Assembly: GCA_910588625.1 (NCBI GenBank)
Contig: CAJUQN010000009.1
Coordinates: 1 to 61,210 of the forward strand
Reading direction: 5' to 3'
Length of the DNA: 61,210 bases
Source of the DNA: an uncultured Oscillospiraceae bacterium
GTDB lineage: Bacteria > Bacillota > Clostridia > Oscillospirales > Oscillospiraceae
Part shown: positions 8,051 through 16,116 of the stretch, one piece after another
Layout: every line of letters starts with the position of its first letter
Numbering within the stretch: the stretch's first letter is position 1
Notes under the pieces: generated by a model
What the model was told of the DNA's origin: nothing
The model's database searches: none
What the model saw: only the letters and a program-made list of their open reading frames with translations
Program-made: the position numbers and the translations under genes

Positions 8051-10276
8051 ATGAAGAAGTTCGTAAGTCTCTTGCTGGCGCTCGTCATGGTGCTGAGCTT
8101 GGCGGCCTGCAACAACGACCAGACCGGCGACAACAGCAAGGCGCCTGAGAACAGCGGCGCGCCCAGTCAGGGCCTGGGCGAGTACGTCCCCACCACCTAC
8201 GAGGACGAGGTCCTGTATATGGACGCGCTGGGCGATTTCTATGAGGCGCTCCAGGTGGCCCAGAAGGCCGAGAGCGCCGACGAGATGTACGCCCTCATGG
8301 CCGTCGCCGAGGCCAAGCTGATGGAGAGCGGCACCTTTGTCACCTACTGCGGCGACGACGGCTACTACCGTATGTCCCGCATGGTGGATAAGTCCGTCCC
8401 CACCGTCCAGTGGGGCACCGATTACCGCCGCTATGAGACCGCCCTGGTCACCAACGAGCCCCTGAAGGCTGCGGACCGCCAGGAGCTGATCGCCATGTGG
8501 AACGAGCTGGCCGGCACCGGCACCTATGAGCAGTCCGCCAAGGACTTCCTGGCCGAAAAGGGCTACACCCTGAAGGACTCCCTGGGCTACTGGGATTACA
8601 CCCTGGACCCCGAGACCTGGGACACCCTGTCCGCTTGGACCAGCTCCGTGGGCGACCCCGTGTGCGGCACCGTGGAGGGCCTGGTGAAGTATGACATGGA
8701 GAACGTGCTCCAGCCCGCCCTGGCGGAGAGCTGGGAGAACTCCGAGGACGGCCTGACCTGGACCTTCCACATCCGCGAGGGCGCGGTGTGGACCGACTAT
8801 CAGGGCCGCAAGGTGGCCGACGTGAAGGCCGACGACTGGGTGGCATCCATGCAGCATATGTTCGACTGCTATGGCGACAGCGGCGCCGAGGCCATCGCCC
8901 CCAATATCGTCAACGGCGTGGAGTACAGCTTCGGTGAAATCACCGACTTCTCCCAGGTGGGCGTGGAGGCCGTGGACGACCACACCCTGGTGTACCACCT
9001 GACCCAGCGCGTCAACTCCTTCGAGTCCATGCTGACCTACTGCGGCTTCTTCGCCCCCCTGTGCCGCGAGTACTACACCTCTCAGGGCGGCACCTTTGGC
9101 CGCGCCGACCACGTCAGCGGCAACTACGGCCTGACCTCCACCAACATTGCCTATTGCGGACCCTATCTGGTCACCAGCCACGTGGACCGCAACAGCATCG
9201 TCTATGAGGCCAACCCCAGCTACTGGAACTATGACAACATGAACATCAAGAAGATCACCTGGCCCTTCGAGGAGGGCACCGATCCCTTGAAGACCTACCA
9301 TGACTTCAACGACGGCACCATCGACGTGTGCGATATGGGCCCCAACGGCATCCAGCAGGCCAAGACCGACGGCCTGTTCGACGACTACGCCATGACCGGA
9401 GACCTGAAGAACACCACCCGCGTGGGCTTCACCAACCTGAACCGGCAGTCCTTCGCCCTGTTCAACAACCCCGGCGTCAGCACCTCCAACAAGACCCATG
9501 AGAGCACCGACGAGATTGACCGCAACGGCGGCGTCTTCACCTCCGACATTCTGGACGACCAGGCCCGCACCCACGCCGCCATGAACAACCACAACTTCCG
9601 CCTGGCCATGAGCTACGGCTTCGACCGCGTGAACTACCAGGGCCAGGCTGTGGGCGAGGACCTGAAGGAGATGTCTATCCGCAACACCTACACTCCCGGC
9701 AACTTCGTGCAGCTGAGCGAGGACACCACCATTGACATCAACGGCACCCCCACCACCTTTGAGGCGGGCACCTACTACGGCGCCATGATCCAGGCCCAGA
9801 TCACTGCCGACGGCTATCCCATCAAGGTGTGGGACCCCGACGCCAACGGCGGCATGGGCTCCGGCGACGGCTTCGACGGCTTCTATAACGTGGACAACGC
9901 CCGCGAGTGCATGGCCAAGGCCGTGGAGGAGCTGGCCGCCCAGGGCATCGAGATCTCCAAGGAGAATCCCATCATCATCGATTTCACCTACGCCAGCTAC
10001 TCCGAGACTGCCACCAACCGGGCCAACGCCTACAAGCAGAGCATTGAGAGCGCCCTGGAGGGCCTGGTGCGGGTCGATCTGTTCGGCATGAACGACAGCG
10101 AGCAGCTCAACTCCACCTCCTTCCGCTGCAAGACCGGCGCCGAGGTGTCCTGCGACTTCCCCATCGGCACCGGCTGGTCCGCCGACTTCGCCGACCCCTA
10201 CTCCTATCTGGCCAACGTCCTGCCCTACGGCGACGGCTACCAGACCAAGAACCTGGGCCTGTGGGGCGGCGGCTAA
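8051..10276 (+). CDS. Peptide-type ABC transporter solute-binding lipoprotein (SBP_bac_5), apparently circularly permuted
   Basis: 741 residues from ATG 8051 (RBS AGGAGG), with a lipoprotein signal ending LSLAAC (Cys about 20). From about residue 187 it follows a normal SBP_bac_5 start: DPETWDTL, then ALAESWENSEDGLTWTFHIR and VADVKADDWVASMQHMF. But it stops at ADPYSYLANVLPYGDGYQTK plus seven residues, where ordinary members continue for about 100 residues with the YDxLxxxA...RYxLxxxAExxLL segment. A segment of just that kind is instead near the N terminus (YEALQVAQKAESADEMYALM, then AVAEAKLMESG, residues about 64-95). It should capture peptides or related cations at the outer membrane face for the permeases downstream. 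Codon use matches its neighbours. Confidence 0.8.
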   Translation: MKKFVSLLLALVMVLSLAACNNDQTGDNSKAPENSGAPSQGLGEYVPTTYEDEVLYMDALGDFYEALQVAQKAESADEMYALMAVAEAKLMESGTFVTYCGDDGYYRMSRMVDKSVPTVQWGTDYRRYETALVTNEPLKAADRQELIAMWNELAGTGTYEQSAKDFLAEKGYTLKDSLGYWDYTLDPETWDTLSAWTSSVGDPVCGTVEGLVKYDMENVLQPALAESWENSEDGLTWTFHIREGAVWTDYQGRKVADVKADDWVASMQHMFDCYGDSGAEAIAPNIVNGVEYSFGEITDFSQVGVEAVDDHTLVYHLTQRVNSFESMLTYCGFFAPLCREYYTSQGGTFGRADHVSGNYGLTSTNIAYCGPYLVTSHVDRNSIVYEANPSYWNYDNMNIKKITWPFEEGTDPLKTYHDFNDGTIDVCDMGPNGIQQAKTDGLFDDYAMTGDLKNTTRVGFTNLNRQSFALFNNPGVSTSNKTHESTDEIDRNGGVFTSDILDDQARTHAAMNNHNFRLAMSYGFDRVNYQGQAVGEDLKEMSIRNTYTPGNFVQLSEDTTIDINGTPTTFEAGTYYGAMIQAQITADGYPIKVWDPDANGGMGSGDGFDGFYNVDNARECMAKAVEELAAQGIEISKENPIIIDFTYASYSETATNRANAYKQSIESALEGLVRVDLFGMNDSEQLNSTSFRCKTGAEVSCDFPIGTGWSADFADPYSYLANVLPYGDGYQTKNLGLWGGG

Positions 10277-10320
10277 GCTCTAGTATGTAAAGACATCTTT
10301 GTAAAAGATCGATCATATGC

Positions 10321-10437
10321 GCGTGCAGGAGAATGGTGCGTGCCATTCTCCTGCACGCATATCCGGCAAAATTCTCCCCCTTACAGGGGAGGGAACGGTT
10401 GGAAGGCGGATCGTTCCCTCCCCCGCGCGGGGGAGAA
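10321..10437. repeat. Two tandem inverted-repeat structures between binding protein and permease genes
   Basis: 10321-10358 is a perfect 16-bp stem (GCGTGCAGGAGAATGG / CCATTCTCCTGCACGC) with a 6-nt loop and no T-run. 10371-10437 is a nested structure: outer TTCTCCCCC / GGGGGAGAA and inner GGGGAGGGAACG / CGTTCCCTCCCC. Such hairpins behind a binding-protein gene often stabilise its mRNA or reduce transcription of the rest of the operon. They could also be copies of a dispersed intergenic repeat; only a genome search could tell. Confidence 0.6.
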
Positions 10438-10464
10438 CAGAACAGAAATCAGGTGCGTGATAAT

Positions 10465-12036
10465 ATGGGAAAATATTTGCTCAAGCGGATATTGCACGGC
10501 GTCGTGTCCATCATGGTCGTGGTGATCATCGTCATGGTGCTCATCTACTCCCTGCTGAACCGGGAACAGGTGTTCTCGGCGGACAGCGCCTATGGGCGGC
10601 AGGGCGGCAATACCCGGGAGACATACTGCTATAATAAGTGGGAGCAGTACGGCTATCTGGACTATGTGCCTTACACCGACTGGCTGTTTGAGCTGGCCAG
10701 CAGCGGGGAGATCGACGAGGAGACCCGGGCCGAGGCCGCCGGCTTTGGCCGCAAGCCCGAGGACGACCCCCCTGTCGCGGCGGAGTATGTGGCGAGATTC
10801 ACCGAATACTATGAGTCCCAGGGCTATGAGGTCATCCGGCTGAACGCCATCATGAGCGGCCGCAAGGTGGCCAACGGCGGGGCACAGCAGCTGTTCGCCA
10901 CCAAGGATCTGCCCCTGGCGGGCCGCGTGTGGAACTACTTCACCGGCCTGGTGGACATCGACAACATCCACAAGGCGGAGGAGGTGGAAGGGGAACGGGG
11001 GCTGACCTTCACCCTCTTCGACCCGCTGTACGGCGGAGACAAATTCGCCCCGGCCATCATCGGCAACGGCACCGAGCACAGATACCTGCTGTATGTTGAC
11101 GGCCAGTTCCCCTTTATCCATCAGAACTTCGCCACCCTCCGCCTGGGTATGTCCTACACGGTGAGCAACGGCGTGGACGTGGCGGAAACCATGAGCCGCA
11201 GCCAAGGCACCTACGTGCTGCGGACCACCACCTTCCCCACGGGCCACGCGGAGGAGAGCGCGGACGACCTGCACACCGCGACCTATATGCTGGGCAGCCG
11301 GGAGGCCAACGCCATCAACGTGGACCGCTTCACCGACGACTACACGGTGGTAGGCACGGTGCGGGGGGGCTTCTCCAAGCTGGGCTATTCCTTCGTCATC
11401 GGCCTCATGGCGGTCATCATCGCCTACTGCCTGGGCCTGCCCCTGGGCGTGCTGTGCGCGCTGAAAAAGGATAGGCTCATCGACAAGCTGGGCACCATTT
11501 ACACGGTGCTCATCATCGCAATGCCCTCCCTGGCCTATATCTTCCTGTTCAAGGGCATCGGCGGGCAGGTGTTTGGCCTGCCCACCACCTTTGACATCGA
11601 GTCGGGCACCAAGTTGATCTTTGTGCTGCCCGTCATCTCGCTGGCGCTGCCCTCCATTGCCAACCTGATGAAGTGGATGCGCCGGTATATGGTGGACCAG
11701 ATGAGCTCGGACTATGTGAAGTTCGCCCGGTCCGGCGGCCTGACGGAGGGGGAGATCTTCTCCAAGCACATCATGAAGAACGCGGCCATCCCCATCGTCC
11801 ACGGCATCCCGGCCAGCGTGCTGGGAGCCATGACGGGCGCCATCATCACCGAGCGCGTGTATGTGGTCCCCGGCACCGGCAACCTGCTGACAGAGGCCAT
11901 CAATAAATTTGACAACGGCGTGATCGTGGGTGTGGTGCTGTTTTACGCGGTGCTGTCCGTGACGTCGGTCATTGTGGGCGACGTGCTCATGGCCACGGTG
12001 GACCCGCGCATCTCGTTCACGACGAAGGATAGGTGA
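10465..12036 (+). CDS. OppB/DppB-type ABC permease with giant external loop
   Basis: 523 residues from ATG 10465; ordinary OppB/DppB proteins are about 305-330. Residues 1-30 are a normal start (MGKYLLKRILHG then a helix). A soluble insert of about 260 residues follows before the remaining five helices (from about 302, GYSFVIGLMAVIIAYCLGLP). The EAA-type loop for ATPase contact is present around FARSGGLTEGEIFSKHIMKN, and the C terminus MATVDPRISF is typical. The insert falls where the family has its periplasmic loop, so it probably sits outside near the binding protein. The TGA stop overlaps a GTG that could start the next gene. Confidence 0.85.
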   Translation: MGKYLLKRILHGVVSIMVVVIIVMVLIYSLLNREQVFSADSAYGRQGGNTRETYCYNKWEQYGYLDYVPYTDWLFELASSGEIDEETRAEAAGFGRKPEDDPPVAAEYVARFTEYYESQGYEVIRLNAIMSGRKVANGGAQQLFATKDLPLAGRVWNYFTGLVDIDNIHKAEEVEGERGLTFTLFDPLYGGDKFAPAIIGNGTEHRYLLYVDGQFPFIHQNFATLRLGMSYTVSNGVDVAETMSRSQGTYVLRTTTFPTGHAEESADDLHTATYMLGSREANAINVDRFTDDYTVVGTVRGGFSKLGYSFVIGLMAVIIAYCLGLPLGVLCALKKDRLIDKLGTIYTVLIIAMPSLAYIFLFKGIGGQVFGLPTTFDIESGTKLIFVLPVISLALPSIANLMKWMRRYMVDQMSSDYVKFARSGGLTEGEIFSKHIMKNAAIPIVHGIPASVLGAMTGAIITERVYVVPGTGNLLTEAINKFDNGVIVGVVLFYAVLSVTSVIVGDVLMATVDPRISFTTKDR

Positions 12037-12041
12037 AAGCT

Positions 12042-13016
12042 ATGGACCATGATTTTGATTTGAAGAGTTTGGGCATGACGGAGGAGCAGCTGTTCTCCTT
12101 CCACGAGCACAGCGATTTGGAGTCGGAGAAGATTACCGCGCCCCGCTACTCCTATTGGCAGTCGGTGTTTCGCGTGTTTTTCCGCAAGAAGCTGAACATT
12201 TTCATCCTGGCCGTGCTGGCGCTGCTCATCGCCTTTGCGTATATCTATCCCGCGCTGACGGAATTTGACCGGTACGGCGGACTGCTCAACCCGGACATCA
12301 AGCATTTATCCCCCTCGGCGGCGCTGAAGTATTTCAACGGCGACCCCCGGTATATTCTGGGCACCGGCGCCTCCGGCCAGTCCACCTTTGACGCCATGTG
12401 GAACGGAGCCCGCATCTCCATCTCCCTGGCGTTCATCTGCGGCGCTATCAATATGACCATCGGCGTGCTGGTGGGGGCCGTGTGGGGCTTCTCCAAGAGA
12501 GTGGACGCCTTTATGATGGAGGTCTACAACATCCTGGGCAACATCCCCTATGTGCTGCTGATCTCTGTGCTGCTGATGCTGTTCACGCCCAGCTTCTGGA
12601 CCATGGTGTTTGCCCTGACGGTGACGGGCTGGCTGGCCATTGCCTACACCATCCGGATACAGGTGGTTATCATCCGTGACCGGGAATACAACCTGGCGTC
12701 AAAGTGCCTGGGCACCTCCACGGTGAAGATCGCCATGAAGAACATCCTGCCCTTCATGACCTCCGTGATCGTGACCCTGCTGGCCACCGAGATCCCGTCC
12801 TATATCTCCTATGAGGTGTTCCTGGCCTATATCGGCCGCGGCATCCCCGAGATGACCCTGGGCCGCCTGATTTTCGAGGCGGAGGGCGCCATGGTCACGC
12901 CGGGCTGGCAATTTGAGTTCTGGAGCCCGGTGGCCATCGCCGTCGTCATCACCGTGGTGCTGTACGTGGTGGGCCTGAACCTGGGCGACGCGTCTGATCC
13001 CAGGACCCATATGTAA
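12042..13016 (+). CDS. OppC/DppC-type ABC permease
   Basis: 324 residues. The start is ATG 12042 with AGGTGA 5 nt upstream; GTG 12033 in the same frame is possible. The N-terminal 40 residues are cytoplasmic, then a helix (KLNIFILAVLALLIAFAYIY), a short outer loop and five helices with the permease motif LASKCLGTSTVKIAMKNILP. It lacks the usual HxLGTDxxGRD box; the equivalent reads YILGTGASGQSTFDAMWNGA. It pairs with the upstream permease to form the import channel. Length is near the family norm, unlike its operon partners. Confidence 0.88.
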   Translation: MDHDFDLKSLGMTEEQLFSFHEHSDLESEKITAPRYSYWQSVFRVFFRKKLNIFILAVLALLIAFAYIYPALTEFDRYGGLLNPDIKHLSPSAALKYFNGDPRYILGTGASGQSTFDAMWNGARISISLAFICGAINMTIGVLVGAVWGFSKRVDAFMMEVYNILGNIPYVLLISVLLMLFTPSFWTMVFALTVTGWLAIAYTIRIQVVIIRDREYNLASKCLGTSTVKIAMKNILPFMTSVIVTLLATEIPSYISYEVFLAYIGRGIPEMTLGRLIFEAEGAMVTPGWQFEFWSPVAIAVVITVVLYVVGLNLGDASDPRTHM

Positions 13017-13028
13017 GGGGGCGGCGGC

Positions 13029-14777
13029 ATGGAAGAGAAAAAGGTACTGCTGTCCGTCAAGGATTTGGACGTGAAGTTCAAGGTCCGCGGCAGGACGTTG
13101 ACCGCCATCCGGGGCATCTCCCTGGATATCTATGAGAACGAGTCCATCGCCATCGTGGGCGAGTCGGGTTCCGGTAAGTCAGTGTTCACCAAGACCTTTG
13201 CCGGAATGCTGGACTCCAACGGCTACGTGGACAACGGCTCCATCATTTTCAGCGACGGCGAGCTGGCCGACACTGTGGTGAAGGTGGACGACTCCGCCCG
13301 CGCCGTCATGGACCGTGCTAAGCGGGACTTGGACGAGTACGCTAAGCTGGAGCTGGGCGCGGCCACCTACCAGAAGATTCTGGAGCTGGAACGCGAGAAG
13401 AAGGAAAAGAGCGGCCTGAGCGGTGCGGAGCAGGAGGCCCAGGAGGCAGAGGTCAAGGAGCTGGAGCGGCTGCGCACCGACGTATTCAACCGGAAGCAGA
13501 CCCTGGACCCCGTCAAGGAGAAGGCCAAGATCAAGCAGGCCGCCCAGGACATCAAGAAATACGACGAGCAGATCAAGGCCCTGAAAAAGAAGAACGAACA
13601 GCTGGCCCGGGAGAAAAAGCACGCGGTAGACAACGACGCCGCCTATCAAAAGAGCTGGCAGGACCGCATGAGCAAGCTCCAGGAGCAGTATAAAAAGGAG
13701 ACCGCGGGCCAGGTCGGCGAAAATGCGTTAAAGCGCAATGAGATTTTGGCAAAGGAGATCTACCTGTCTGTGGGCCGGTTCAGCCGAAGAAAGCGGACAA
13801 AAATGGTCAAGGACCTGTTGGAGGCCCTGAAAAAAGCCATGCAGCTGGGTGTGGATTTGGACGATGAGGGACAGCGCAACGCTGTGTTCGACAATGTGAC
13901 CTTCCGAGTGCGCTACCTGGATGAGACGGCAGAGCAGCTCCACGGCACCTGCATCCTGAACCTGGCCAACGTGAAAGACCCCAAGGACTGGACCCAAATT
14001 CGCGGCAAGCGCATCGCCACCGTGTTCCAGGACCCCATGACTTCTCTGAACCCCATCATTACCATCGGCAAGCAGATCACCTCTGTTATCCTCAAGCACC
14101 AGCAGTGCTCTGAGGCGGAGGCCCGCCGCCGTGCCCTGGAGATCATGCACAAGGTGGGCATCCCCAATGCCCCCGCCCGGTTTGATGACTATCCCTTCCA
14201 GTATTCCGGTGGTATGCGCCAGCGCATCGTCATCGCCATCGCCTTGTCCTGCCAGCCGAAGATTTTGATCTGTGATGAGCCAACCACTGCCCTGGATGTG
14301 ACCATTCAGGCCCAGATTTTGCAGCTGATTAAGGATTTGCAGAAGGAATTTGGCTATACCATCGTGTTCATCACCCACGACCTGGGCGTGGTGGCCAACA
14401 TCGCTGACCGTGTGGCGGTGCTGTACGCCGGCCAGATCATCGAGCTGGGCACCGTACGGGACGTGTTTTACGACCCACGGCATCCCTATACCTGGGCGCT
14501 GCTGTCCTCCTTGCCTCAGCTGGCGCAGAAGGACGCCAAGCTGTACTCCATCACCGGCACTCCGCCCTCTCTGTACAACCAGATCGTGGGCGACGCTTTT
14601 GCCCCCCGCAATCCCTACTGTCTTGAGATCGACACCAAGCTGGAGCCTCCCATGTTTCAGGTCAGTGACACCCACTTTGCTAAGACCTGGCTGATGGACC
14701 CCAGGGCCCCCAAGATCGAGAAGCCGGAGGGCATCCGGGACATCCATCAGAAGCTGATGGACGCATTCAACATTTAA
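13029..14777 (+). CDS. OppD-type ABC ATPase with coiled-coil insertion
   Basis: 582 residues against about 330-350 for OppD. Walker A GESGSGKS is at 44-51, but the Q-loop (VFQDPMTSLNP) is only at about 331; in normal members it lies about 50 residues after Walker A. The extra segment, about residues 75-310, is rich in Lys/Glu/Gln heptads (EKAKIKQAAQDIKKYDEQIK) and looks like a long coiled coil. Signature YSGGMRQR (about 391), Walker B ILICDEP (about 413) and the C-terminal oligopeptide-transporter domain with one late Cys are intact. It should hydrolyse ATP with the next gene product. The insert might gate, dimerise or recruit a partner; this is inference. Confidence 0.88.
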   Translation: MEEKKVLLSVKDLDVKFKVRGRTLTAIRGISLDIYENESIAIVGESGSGKSVFTKTFAGMLDSNGYVDNGSIIFSDGELADTVVKVDDSARAVMDRAKRDLDEYAKLELGAATYQKILELEREKKEKSGLSGAEQEAQEAEVKELERLRTDVFNRKQTLDPVKEKAKIKQAAQDIKKYDEQIKALKKKNEQLAREKKHAVDNDAAYQKSWQDRMSKLQEQYKKETAGQVGENALKRNEILAKEIYLSVGRFSRRKRTKMVKDLLEALKKAMQLGVDLDDEGQRNAVFDNVTFRVRYLDETAEQLHGTCILNLANVKDPKDWTQIRGKRIATVFQDPMTSLNPIITIGKQITSVILKHQQCSEAEARRRALEIMHKVGIPNAPARFDDYPFQYSGGMRQRIVIAIALSCQPKILICDEPTTALDVTIQAQILQLIKDLQKEFGYTIVFITHDLGVVANIADRVAVLYAGQIIELGTVRDVFYDPRHPYTWALLSSLPQLAQKDAKLYSITGTPPSLYNQIVGDAFAPRNPYCLEIDTKLEPPMFQVSDTHFAKTWLMDPRAPKIEKPEGIRDIHQKLMDAFNI

Positions 14778-14790
14778 GGAGGGTCGGACT

Positions 14791-16116
14791 GTGAGTCAAG
14801 AAAAAGGAAACAAGGCCCGGTCCTCCCTGCTGCCGGAGCACGGGCCGTTGGACGAGAATGGCAGAGAGATCTTGCTGTCCCTGAAACACGTGGATATCAC
14901 CTTCGGCAAGGGGGACGACGCTGTTCGCGCTGTGCAGGACGCCTCCTTCGACATCTACAAGGGGGAGACCTTCTCCCTGGTGGGCGAGTCCGGCTCGGGC
15001 AAGACCACCGTGGGCCGGGCGGTCATCCGGGTAAATCCCCTGGCCGCCGGTGAGATCACTTACAAGGGCATCCGCATTTCCGGAAAAATCCCCCGGGCTT
15101 TGGACCGGGAGGTTATCCGCAACATTCAGATGGTGTTCCAGGACCCGGCGGCGTCGCTGAACGAGCGCGCCACGGTGGATTACATCATCTCAGAGGGCCT
15201 GTATAACTTCCACCTGTTCGAGAACGAGGCCGACCGGGTCCACAAGGTGGAGGCCATGATTGAGGAGGTGGGTCTGCTCCCCGAGCATTTGACCCGCTAT
15301 CCCCACGAGTTTTCCGGCGGCCAGCGCCAGCGCATCGGCATCGCCCGGGCCATGGTCATGGAACCGGAGCTGGTGGTGGCGGACGAGCCCATCTCCGCCT
15401 TGGACGTGTCCATCCGCGCTCAGGTGCTCAACCTGATGAAGAAGTTCCAGAAGGAAAAGGGAATCACCTATCTGTTCATTGCCCATGACCTGTCCGTGGT
15501 ACGTTTCATCTCCGACCGCATCGGCGTTATCTATAAGGGACGGATCGTCGAGGTGGCCGAGGCGGAGGAGCTGTTCAATTACCCCCTGCACCCCTACACC
15601 CACTCGCTGATCTCCGCCATTCCCATCCCCGACCCGGAGCTGGAGAAAAACAAGGTGCTGTTCACCTACGACCCCTCTGTCCACGACTATACGGAGGATA
15701 AGCCGGAGTTCGTGTGCATCGGCCATGACCACTACGTCTACGGCAGCAAGAAGGAGATCGCGCGGTACAAGGCCATCCGGGACGCGGGCGTGCCGGTGAA
15801 GCCCATCACCATTCGGGACCCCAACGCCCCGGTGGAGGGAAAGGCCGAAGAAAAGCGGAAGCAGGACGAGAATCTGGCTGCGGCCATCCGAGAGGAGGAG
15901 CTTCGCATTCCGCCCACCCATGACACAGGCAGTGTGTGGTACAAGATATTCTCCTTCATCCTGCCCCTGCTGGGCCTGATTGCTATGGCGGTGTTCAATC
16001 ATTTCCACCATTTCCGCAACGCAAAAGCCTGTAAGAAGGGCGCCATTGCCGGACTGATCTTCCTGGCCGCTATTCTGGTGATTTTCCTATTGCTGATTGT
16101 GCTGGCGGTGATTTGA
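14791..16116 (+). CDS. OppF-type ABC ATPase with C-terminal membrane hairpin
   Basis: 441 residues from GTG 14791 behind AAGGAGGG. Walker A GESGSGKT lies near 65-72, Q-loop VFQDPAASLN, signature FSGGQRQR, Walker B LVVADEP and the switch His (FIAHDLS) are all present. The conserved C-terminal HPYTHSLISAIPIPDP region follows. Beyond about residue 330 it carries a charged linker and two hydrophobic helices (about 384-403 and 415-438), which OppF proteins normally lack; this would tether the ATPase to the membrane on its own. Its stop overlaps the TTG start of the next gene. Confidence 0.88.
   Translation: MSQEKGNKARSSLLPEHGPLDENGREILLSLKHVDITFGKGDDAVRAVQDASFDIYKGETFSLVGESGSGKTTVGRAVIRVNPLAAGEITYKGIRISGKIPRALDREVIRNIQMVFQDPAASLNERATVDYIISEGLYNFHLFENEADRVHKVEAMIEEVGLLPEHLTRYPHEFSGGQRQRIGIARAMVMEPELVVADEPISALDVSIRAQVLNLMKKFQKEKGITYLFIAHDLSVVRFISDRIGVIYKGRIVEVAEAEELFNYPLHPYTHSLISAIPIPDPELEKNKVLFTYDPSVHDYTEDKPEFVCIGHDHYVYGSKKEIARYKAIRDAGVPVKPITIRDPNAPVEGKAEEKRKQDENLAAAIREEELRIPPTHDTGSVWYKIFSFILPLLGLIAMAVFNHFHHFRNAKACKKGAIAGLIFLAAILVIFLLLIVLAVI

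Noticed and set aside
7742..9592. Long open frame on the minus strand opposite the binding-protein gene
   Set aside because: Its composition (Val/Gly/His-rich) is the mirror of GC-rich codons on the plus strand; no ribosome site or motif. Similar mirror frames at 20463-23018 and 56688-58775 were rejected for the same reason.
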